11,743 nt of DNA from Collinsella aerofaciens (lineage in GTDB: Bacteria; Actinomycetota; Coriobacteriia; Coriobacteriales; Coriobacteriaceae): positions 1 through 11,743 of the forward strand of contig JAJWXI010000045.1 of assembly GCA_021641225.1 (NCBI GenBank). Direction: 5' to 3'. Both the position numbers and the translations under genes were made by a program. Under the pieces are notes generated by a model. That model had not been told where the DNA came from. It ran no database searches and worked only from the letters and a program-made list of their open reading frames with translations. How positions within the stretch are numbered: position 1 is the stretch's first letter; the number at the start of each line of letters is the position of its first letter. Below are positions 1 through 5,159 of this stretch, one piece after another.

Positions 1-57
1 GCCTATTTGCTCAATGTGTTCGGCTGAGATCGGAAATCAACCCTGCCCGCCAACGGC

Positions 58-720
58 TTAGATGCTTCCCAAGATACGCTCCGCAACGCCATGAGCTTCT
101 GCAAACGTACGGACTCGCGCTTTCTCTTTTTTAGATAGCGAGCTGAATATCTTATTTAGCTTTTCCTCGTCTAACAGCGGAAGCATGTTTTCCACGGCAT
201 GGGCGTCCTTCTTGGCCTTTTTGCCCCGTTCGCTGTTGATTGTCATCTTGTGAATCGCATAAGCCTCGGGTGTCGGAACGGTTACAACGTGGCTCAAACA
301 GCGAACGTTGATGGTGTTTTTCAGAATGACGTCCATATGCCATAGCGCTTGGGCCGTCACCCCGATGTTCGTCCTGAGAGCAGGCTCTTTTCCCTCACCC
401 ATTTTTCTGATGAGAAATTCAACTTCAAGGCCGGTGATATCTAGCAACTTTGTTGTTCCGGTCATGCGATCAGATTCGACAAAGAAACCTCGTTCTTTTG
501 CAAGGGCGGTCAGGCGCGCCGCTGGACTGGGGCGTCGCAGGTTTCGAACGAGGAAGTCGACATCCATTGTTTTGATATTTGGGCAAAAGCCTGGAAGTAC
601 ATCGGCTTCTCTGTAGGCAAATTCCGCCCAAGACCCGATGAGGACAACGTGGTCTATGCATCCTGCTTCCTCGACCAGGTCAAGTACTTTTGAGAAAGCT
701 TGCTGCTGCTCAGTCGGCAT
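58..720 (-). CDS. nucleotidyltransferase-fold protein, possible toxin-like partner
   Basis: Encodes 220 residues. Residues 25-31 (VVLIGSW) followed by D53-V-D55 match the glycine-serine and DxD metal-binding signature of the nucleotidyltransferase superfamily (the fold of MNT/AbiEii-type enzymes). An all-helical, Lys/Glu-rich C-terminal part follows. The resemblance is closest to nucleotidyltransferases of the NTP_transf_8 kind, recalled from memory and not searched. The start was chosen at the ATG at 720 because GGGGAGGG (727-734) lies 6 bases upstream. A GTG at 741 would add seven residues but would use that ribosome site as coding sequence. The gene overlaps the end of the upstream gene by 11 bases, so the two are probably translationally coupled. 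Substrate unknown: it could modify RNA, protein or a small molecule. By analogy with similar two-gene units a toxin or defence role is possible. The gene is AT-richer than its neighbours, which hints at transfer. Confidence 0.75.
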   Translation of the reverse strand: MPTEQQQAFSKVLDLVEEAGCIDHVVLIGSWAEFAYREADVLPGFCPNIKTMDVDFLVRNLRRPSPAARLTALAKERGFFVESDRMTGTTKLLDITGLEVEFLIRKMGEGKEPALRTNIGVTAQALWHMDVILKNTINVRCLSHVVTVPTPEAYAIHKMTINSERGKKAKKDAHAVENMLPLLDEEKLNKIFSSLSKKEKARVRTFAEAHGVAERILGSI

Positions 721-1021
721 TCGGTACCCTCCCCAACGCACGTATGATTAGCTTTTGAGATCGCTTCTGCTCTCTAATGGCAGCCGCGAGAGCTCTTCGG
801 CGTTCGATTTTGGCTCGCAGCCCATCAACCTCTGCAGCAGGGACATAGTCGCTTTTAACCTTGTCACCGACTCGATAGTTGAGATAGCAGTATTCGTGGC
901 CCTTTATGTTTCGCATACGGATGCTGCCCTTTGGAAGGAGACTGATTTCCTGCTCCATGAGGTCCAAGAGGCGGCTCGAGCGTGCATATTCCTCTTCTAG
1001 GACATCTTCTAAGACGGACAT
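710..1021 (-). CDS. small LPKGSI-motif protein, partner of the nucleotidyltransferase
   Basis: Encodes 103 residues. An N-terminal acidic helix (residues 1-27) leads into LPKGSI (29-34). Next comes a probable beta-hairpin region, with IKGHEYCYLNYR (39-50) and KVKSDY (54-59), and then an Arg/Lys-rich C-terminal helix (about 66-95). The pattern LPKG-x-I, then KG-x-x-Y-x-YL-x-YR, then KVKS-x-Y belongs to a family of small bacterial proteins that I remember next to nucleotidyltransferase genes; I know of no assigned function. The start is supported by AAGGGAGG just 3 bases before the ATG (short but clear spacing). It is the first gene of a two-gene operon and overlaps the nucleotidyltransferase start. 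As the small, promoter-proximal, basic-tailed partner it is the natural candidate for an antitoxin or autoregulator binding the dyad upstream, but this is inference; no helix-turn-helix is evident. Confidence 0.7.
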   Translation of the reverse strand: MSVLEDVLEEEYARSSRLLDLMEQEISLLPKGSIRMRNIKGHEYCYLNYRVGDKVKSDYVPAAEVDGLRAKIERRRALAAAIREQKRSQKLIIRALGRVPNAD

Positions 1022-1038
1022 GGGCCTCCCTTCTGAGC

Positions 1039-1082
1039 AGTTACCCTACATTCTATCAAATGCAATTATTTGTAGGGTAACT
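1039..1082 (-). promoter_or_regulatory. perfect 12-bp inverted repeat around a candidate -10 box
   Basis: The arms AGTTACCCTACA (1039-1050) and TGTAGGGTAACT (1071-1082) are exact reverse complements separated by 20 A/T-rich bases. Arm centres are 32 bp apart, about three helical turns, as expected for a cooperative or dimeric DNA-binding protein. Read on the minus strand, TAGAAT (1050-1055) is a fair -10 box. Transcription would then begin near 1043, inside the downstream arm, and the upstream arm would cover the -35 position. A bound protein would therefore block the promoter of the two-gene unit. There is no T-run and the spacer is long, so a terminator is unlikely. The plus-strand gene at 1180 diverges from the same region and could be affected too. 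Confidence 0.6.
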
Positions 1083-1179
1083 AATACGTGTCCGCACGAC
1101 ATGGGACACTTAATCTGCCGTCCAGCCCTGCCGCGACGGCATGTACCTGAACAACGACCCTCTAAGGAGTTCGATATCG

Positions 1180-1419
1180 ATGAGTGGCAACACCAAGCAT
1201 CTCGCAAAGAGGTGCGTCAAGGACGCGGGGCCGTGCCTCGCGTTGTGTCTCGCCGGCGCAGCGGTTGCGCTGCTGGCTGTTCTGGGGCCGTTCGACGTGC
1301 TCCGAAGTGCCAGCTCCCTGCACGTTTGCATGGCCCTTGCCGGCGCCATGATGACCGGCGGCGTGCTCGATTTGTTTTTTTGGGTGCTTGACCCGTTTGG
1401 ATGGAAGAACGAGGGGTAA
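1180..1419 (+). CDS. small two-helix membrane protein
   Basis: Encodes 79 residues. A basic N-terminus (about residues 1-16) is followed by two hydrophobic segments, about 17-37 and 47-70, joined by a short loop, and a short tail ending WKNEG. The predicted topology is two membrane spans; the basic N-terminus suggests both ends are cytoplasmic. The start is the ATG at 1180 because TAAGGAG (1163-1169) lies 10 bases upstream. The in-frame ATG at 1141 has no comparable site and adds 13 non-hydrophobic residues. I do not recognise the family. It lies 85 bases upstream of the first of three metallophosphoesterase genes on the same strand and may share their transcript; whether it anchors or accompanies them is unknown. 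No lipobox or catalytic motif is visible. Confidence 0.6.
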   Translation: MSGNTKHLAKRCVKDAGPCLALCLAGAAVALLAVLGPFDVLRSASSLHVCMALAGAMMTGGVLDLFFWVLDPFGWKNEG

Positions 1420-1504
1420 GCCCTAAGGGATGCAGATGCCGGGGCCGTTCTGCAGTTTCTGCCATCGACTTGTCCAGACCCGTACAGCGCGGAGGTGCTG
1501 CTTG

Positions 1505-2260
1505 ATGTCCATTTTCGTTACCGGAGACGTTCACGGTATTGCCGAGTATGGGGCGAGCCGCTTCTCGTCGCGCGCTTGGCCATTGGGCCGAATGCTGACG
1601 CGCGATGACGTGGTGATCGTTGCCGGCGACTTTGGCTTTATATGGAGCGGCTCGAACACCGACAAATACTGGCTCGACTGGTTTGAGTCCAAGCCTTGGA
1701 CCACATGTTTTGTCGACGGTAATCACGAGAACCACCATCTGCTGGCGGGGTTGCCGATGCGCGAGTGGAATGGGGGTCTCGTTCACGAGGCTCGCCCGCA
1801 CGTGCTGCATCTGATGCGCGGCGAGGTGTTCGACATCGCGGGGAGCACGGTGCTCGCCATGGGCGGCGCCGCGAGCCATGACAGACAGTGGCGCCAGGAG
1901 GGGAAGACTTGGTGGCCCGAGGAAATGCCGAGTGAGGGCGAGATGAACCATTGCCGCGCCTCGCTCGATCGCGTGGGCTGGAAGGTCGACTATGTTGTGA
2001 CTCACGAGGCGCCGGTCGATTTGGCGGACGAGCTGTGCATGGAGTGCAATCGCGAGTTCTACGATGATTCGCTGCAGGCCTTTTTGGGCGAGCTCGACGG
2101 GCGACTCGACTACCGCACTTGGTTCTTTGGCCATTACCATGACGATGAATGGCGCGATGACAGGCATCGCCTTATCTATCAAGATATCGTGCCAATCGAA
2201 GTGCGGTGTACCGACGGATTTGGTGAGACGACGAGCGGCTATTCCGAGCAAGAGCGTTAG
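1505..2260 (+). CDS. calcineurin-like metallophosphoesterase (first of three)
   Basis: Encodes 251 residues. The two-metal phosphoesterase motifs appear in order: GDVHG (7-11), GDFGF (41-45), GNHE (72-75), VTHEAP with H167, and GHYH (209-212). These supply the Asp, Asn and His ligands of the binuclear centre. The second motif lacks the Asp-Arg that follows GD in classic PPP protein phosphatases, so this is not a standard Ser/Thr phosphatase. The substrate cannot be read from the sequence. There is no signal peptide, so it is cytoplasmic. The start is the ATG at 1505 with GGAGGTG (1491-1497) 7 bases ahead; the open frame extends upstream to 1430 but that stretch is Cys/Arg-rich and unlike the family. 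It is clearly paralogous to the gene at 2905: both share GEVF, GSTV, MGGA and WWP blocks and the segment VGWKVDYVVTH. The next gene starts 9 bases after the stop. Confidence 0.88.
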   Translation: MSIFVTGDVHGIAEYGASRFSSRAWPLGRMLTRDDVVIVAGDFGFIWSGSNTDKYWLDWFESKPWTTCFVDGNHENHHLLAGLPMREWNGGLVHEARPHVLHLMRGEVFDIAGSTVLAMGGAASHDRQWRQEGKTWWPEEMPSEGEMNHCRASLDRVGWKVDYVVTHEAPVDLADELCMECNREFYDDSLQAFLGELDGRLDYRTWFFGHYHDDEWRDDRHRLIYQDIVPIEVRCTDGFGETTSGYSEQER

Positions 2261-2269
2261 GAGATCCCC

Positions 2270-2908
2270 ATGATCTGGTTTACTAGCGATACCCATTTTG
2301 GGCACGAGAACATGTTGCGGCTCTGCGGTAGACCCTGGTCGACTGTTGCGCAGATGAACGACGCCATGGTCGCCAACATTAACAGCAAGGTCGCTGCGGA
2401 TGACGAGCTCTACATCTTGGGCGACTTTAGCTTTAAGATGACGGTCCAAGATGCCTACGAGCTGCGCAAAAGCATTGTCTGCAAGCGCGTCCACCTGCTG
2501 CCCGGCAACCACGACAAAGACTGGACGCAGCCTGCGGTGGCGGATGCTTTTATCGTCGAGCCGCCCATTTGCGTGCTTAAGATCGACCGTCAAAAAATCG
2601 TGCTGAGCCACTATCCCATGGTCGACTGGCAGGGCATGTCGCACGGCGGCTGGCATCTTCACGGGCATATCCACAGCTGCGGCGGCGCGTACAACAAGTT
2701 CAACCTTCGGCAGGGGCTGCTGCGCTATGACGTGGGCGTGGATGCCAACGGCTACGCCCCGGTGAGCCTAGAGGAGCTCAAGTCGTGGTTTGCGCAGGTT
2801 GAGGAGCCGGTGTGTTGCGTTAAGTGGCCGTGGTGGGTCAACGTCACGGACGATGAACAGGTCGAGCGCGACCTCGAAGCCTATAAGAGGGAAGTGGTGG
2901 TCCGATGA
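2270..2908 (+). CDS. metallophosphoesterase of the DTHFGHxN type (second of three)
   Basis: Encodes 212 residues. Motifs in order are DTHFGHEN (7-14), GDFSF (51-55), GNHD (79-82), SHYP (113-116) and HGHIHS (131-136), followed by YDVGVDANGYAPVSLEEL (153-170). This is the compact calcineurin-like subfamily grouped as COG4186-type phosphoesterases, often seen in phage and accessory DNA. Its natural substrate is not established, and it differs in sequence from the two flanking phosphoesterases. All metal ligands appear present. A Trp/Cys-containing extension (about 181-212) follows the usual end of the domain. The ribosome site TTAGGAGA overlaps the stop of the preceding gene, and its own TGA overlaps the next ATG (ATGA at 2905-2908), so the three genes are surely co-transcribed and probably coupled in translation. 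Confidence 0.88.
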   Translation: MIWFTSDTHFGHENMLRLCGRPWSTVAQMNDAMVANINSKVAADDELYILGDFSFKMTVQDAYELRKSIVCKRVHLLPGNHDKDWTQPAVADAFIVEPPICVLKIDRQKIVLSHYPMVDWQGMSHGGWHLHGHIHSCGGAYNKFNLRQGLLRYDVGVDANGYAPVSLEELKSWFAQVEEPVCCVKWPWWVNVTDDEQVERDLEAYKREVVVR

Positions 2909-3645
2909 CGGTCTATGTGACGGGCGATATTCACGGCGGCCTCGACATGCAAAAGCTGCGCGATTGGGATCTTGGGGAAAGCCTGACGAGCGACGACTAT
3001 CTCATCATTGCCGGCGACTTTGGCTTTCCGTGGGATTTCTCTGCCGAGGAGTGCGCCGACATCGCTTGGCTGGAGTCGCGCCCCTATACCGTGCTGTTCG
3101 TCGACGGCAACCACGAACGTTTCGCCCACTGGGCGGAGCGACCCATGGAGTTGTGGCACGGCGGACTGACACAGCGCCTGTCGGACACCTCGCCCATACG
3201 GCGCCTGACGCGCGGCGAGGTTTTTGAACTCGACGGCTCAACGGTCTTTACCATGGGCGGCGCCACGAGCGTGGACAAGGAATACCGCATTCCGTATTCC
3301 AGCTGGTGGCCGCAGGAGTTGCCGGACGAGCGCAACTTTGAGGAGGCACGGACGAAGCTTGACAGCGTGGGCTGGAAGGTCGACTACGTGGTCACCCACA
3401 CCTGCTCTACGCGCATGCTTTCGCCCACGCTCTATCCGGCGCCCGGCTGGAATTGCCCTGCCGTCGATCGACTTACGGCATTTTTTGACGAGTTGGAAGA
3501 CCGCTTGGACTACAAGCGCTGGTACTACGGGCATTTTCATCGGGATGCCAACCCGACCGAGCGCCATACCGTGCTCTACGACTGCATCGTTCGCTTGGGC
3601 GACGAACTCCAGCCCTGGGATGTTGCGCAGGGGTGGAGTGCCTGA
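2905..3645 (+). CDS. calcineurin-like metallophosphoesterase (third of three, paralogue of first)
   Basis: Encodes 246 residues. Motifs in order: GDIHG (7-11), GDFGF (37-41), GNHE (68-71), VTH with H165, and GHFH (209-212). Metal ligands are complete. Like the protein at 1505 it has GEVFELDGSTVFTMGGA (104-120), a WWPQELP block (134-140) and VGWKVDYVVTH (155-165), so the two arose by duplication and then diverged. The VTH is followed by TCS instead of the EAP seen in the other copy, and the segment after it is rich in Pro, consistent with altered substrate choice. The protein is cytoplasmic with no signal peptide, and its substrate is unknown. It starts inside the stop of the preceding gene (ATGA overlap). 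Its stop codon directly abuts the stop of gluQ on the other strand, leaving no room for a conventional terminator. Confidence 0.88.
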   Translation: MTVYVTGDIHGGLDMQKLRDWDLGESLTSDDYLIIAGDFGFPWDFSAEECADIAWLESRPYTVLFVDGNHERFAHWAERPMELWHGGLTQRLSDTSPIRRLTRGEVFELDGSTVFTMGGATSVDKEYRIPYSSWWPQELPDERNFEEARTKLDSVGWKVDYVVTHTCSTRMLSPTLYPAPGWNCPAVDRLTAFFDELEDRLDYKRWYYGHFHRDANPTERHTVLYDCIVRLGDELQPWDVAQGWSA

Positions 3646-4650
3646 TTACTCAGCCGTTACAGTGATGTTCTCTCGGTGCGCGCGGATGACGTCCCAGCTA
3701 AAGTGCTCGACCAGCCGCTCGGCAGAGCGCGGCGTGGTGTCCGGCGCGATGCCCGTTTGCCCGGCGAGCCAGCCCAGCAGCGCTTCGGGCGTGCCAAAGC
3801 GGGCGCGGAGTTCGCCCAGGTCCAGATCGCGGTCTCGTTTGGAAAGGCGGCGGCCGTCCGGTGCCATGAGCAGCGGAATATGTGCGTAGTGCGGCGTGGG
3901 CAGTCCAAACAGGTGCTGCAGATAGATCTGGCGCGGCGTGGACCCCAGCAGGTCGCATCCGCGCACGACCTCGGTGACGCCCATGGCAGCGTCGTCGACC
4001 ACCACGGCTAGCTGATAGGCAAACACGCCGTCGCTGCGGCGCACCAAAAAGTCGCCGCACTCGGTGGCGAGTGCTTCGCATTGGGCGCCGTACGTGCGAT
4101 CCACAAATTCGATCACGTCGTCTGCGAGGTCGTCGACGGTGGGCACGCGCAGACGTGTGGCCGGGGCGCGCAGGGCGCTGCGGCGGGCCACCTCCTCGGC
4201 CGAAAGACTTCGGCAGGCGCCACGGTAGATGGGCGTGCCGTCGCTCGCGTGCGGTGCACTCGCGGCGTGGAGCTCGGCGCGTGTGCAAAAGCAGGGATAG
4301 GTGAGGCCGGCGTCTTTCAGCCGGCGCAAGGCGCGCTCGTACAGGTCTAGGCGGTCGTGCTGGTAGTAGGGGCCTTCGTCCCACTCCAGCCCCAGCCAGG
4401 CCAGGTCGTCAATCAATTGGGCGGCAAGTTCCGGGCGCTTGCAGCGATCGTCCAGGTCCTCAATGCGTAACACGATGCTGCCGCCCTGGCTGCGGGCCGA
4501 AAGCCATGCGCACAGGCAGCTGAACACGTTGCCCAGGTGCATACGGCCCGAGGGCGACGGGGCGAAGCGCCCCACGACGGGCGCGGGAGCGGCCGGCGTC
4601 GTTGGCGCGTCGGCGGCGGTTGTTGCTATGTTGCGTGCGTTGATGTCCAT
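3646..4650 (-). CDS. gluQ: glutamyl-queuosine tRNA(Asp) synthetase
   Basis: Encodes 334 residues. It is a truncated glutamyl-tRNA-synthetase-like enzyme that activates glutamate and attaches it to the queuosine base in the anticodon of tRNA-Asp. Seen: GRFAPSPSGRMHLGN (27-41) with the HIGH-type HLGN, RIEDLD (62-67), and the zinc site C120-x-C122 followed by Y142-x3-C146, which is characteristic of GluQ-RS. LSKRD (269-273) is in the KMSKS position. The anticodon-binding domain of true GluRS is absent, as expected for this family of about 300 residues. The first 25 residues are a low-complexity Ala/Thr/Pro extension beyond the usual start. No ribosome site precedes the ATG, but a TATACT box ends 7 bases before it, suggesting a leaderless message. 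The gene stands alone and converges on the phosphoesterase operon. Confidence 0.93.
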   Translation of the reverse strand: MDINARNIATTAADAPTTPAAPAPVVGRFAPSPSGRMHLGNVFSCLCAWLSARSQGGSIVLRIEDLDDRCKRPELAAQLIDDLAWLGLEWDEGPYYQHDRLDLYERALRRLKDAGLTYPCFCTRAELHAASAPHASDGTPIYRGACRSLSAEEVARRSALRAPATRLRVPTVDDLADDVIEFVDRTYGAQCEALATECGDFLVRRSDGVFAYQLAVVVDDAAMGVTEVVRGCDLLGSTPRQIYLQHLFGLPTPHYAHIPLLMAPDGRRLSKRDRDLDLGELRARFGTPEALLGWLAGQTGIAPDTTPRSAERLVEHFSWDVIRAHRENITVTAE

Positions 4651-4657
4651 GCGGACG

Positions 4658-4663
4658 AGTATA
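4658..4663 (-). promoter_or_regulatory. candidate -10 box giving a leaderless gluQ transcript
   Basis: TATACT on the minus strand ends exactly 7 bases before the gluQ ATG, so transcription would begin at or next to the start codon. The sequence between them (CGTCCGC) has no Shine-Dalgarno match. The -35 region is G/C-rich with no good hexamer. Leaderless messages are common in Actinomycetota. Confidence 0.45.
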
Positions 4664-4786
4664 GCGCGGGGCGCGGTGGGGGAGACGCTGCCGTGGCCTG
4701 CAAGTTGCTGAGGCCGCGCGTTGCGCGTGCCGGACCACCGGCTCGGCGCCTTAATCGTCGTTAATCAATCTAGCCCTCAAACGACA

Positions 4787-4822
4787 GAAACCCCGGCAGC
4801 TCTTCGCAACTGCCGGGGTTTC
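4787..4822. terminator. orphan 13-bp perfect hairpin, terminator-like
   Basis: GAAACCCCGGCAG (4787-4799) and CTGCCGGGGTTTC (4810-4822) are exact reverse complements around a 10-base loop. The A/T ends give only three T residues after the stem on either strand, so termination strength is uncertain. No gene in the window reads into it: gluQ points away to the left and the DUF2207 gene starts to the right. It may insulate the two divergent units, end a small unseen transcript, or be a repeat-family hairpin. Confidence 0.45.
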
Positions 4823-4996
4823 CGCGGAAAAGGGGGACATGATCCTCGAGCGGACGGCAAAGGGGCAAACCGTTTTCGCTCAACTGCTTTATGCCCCTCA
4901 ACTGGCGGCTCAATCAGCGCATGCCGCGCCCACACAAAGCCGCTACACCTGTGATGGAGCTATGAAGTGGTATCTATTGCCGGAGCGGGCTATGCC

Positions 4997-5050
4997 AAGG
5001 AGTGTCCCAGATTGCCGGCAGATAAGGAACGTCCCCAGGTGCCGGCGGCG
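4997..5050. repeat. two tandem 27-bp imperfect repeats
   Basis: Unit one (4997-5023) and unit two (5024-5050) share AAGGA, then two variable bases, GTCCC, a variable triplet, and TGCCGGC (offset by one mismatch), in the same order and spacing. Both contain the GTCCC core seen in other intergenic spots of this window. No coding or hairpin function is evident. Confidence 0.5.
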
Positions 5051-5116
5051 GGCGTGACTTTTGTCCCGTTTTGACGCTCCGCTGACCTAGATGTTCGTCA
5101 CATGAACCCGCAAACG

Positions 5117-5125
5117 TGGGACAAT
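5117..5125 (+). promoter_or_regulatory. candidate extended -10 box for the DUF2207 gene
   Basis: TGGGACAAT reads as TG-n-GACAAT, an extended -10 pattern with one mismatch. It would start transcription near 5132, leaving a leader of about 28 bases before the ATG at 5160 and excluding the in-frame ATG at 5124. No convincing -35 hexamer is seen at the right distance, though an extended -10 can function without one. Confidence 0.3.
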
Positions 5126-5159
5126 GACGCTACTGGTACCACAGACAAAGGATGTGCCT

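Larger units (their letters stand above)
4651..5159. other. 509-base non-coding region between divergent gluQ and the DUF2207 gene
   Basis: No convincing gene is seen on either strand; the short open frames here lack ribosome sites and family-like composition. It holds the gluQ promoter candidate at its left end, a 13-bp perfect hairpin (4787-4822), a GGGGGAC motif (4832-4838), a 27-bp tandem repeat (4997-5050), a GTCCC motif inside TTTTGTCCCGTTTT (5059-5072) and a candidate extended -10 box (5117-5125) for the DUF2207 gene. The number of repeat-like pieces suggests an accumulation of dispersed intergenic elements, not a lost gene. Confidence 0.5.

Noticed and set aside
1039..1082. Inverted repeat as a terminator or as an invertible DNA switch
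   Set aside because: No T-run follows, and a 20-base loop is too short for a typical site-specific inversion; an operator fits better.
1217..2674. Long open frame on the minus strand opposite the first two phosphoesterases
   Set aside because: It crosses two genes with complete motif sets and good ribosome sites, and itself shows no recognisable domain.
4997..5050. Possible CRISPR array
   Set aside because: Only two imperfect units directly adjacent with no spacers.
4721..5057. Overlapping short plus-strand frames in the region before the DUF2207 gene
   Set aside because: No ribosome sites, Arg/Pro/Cys-rich composition and passage through hairpin and tandem repeat sequence indicate non-coding DNA.
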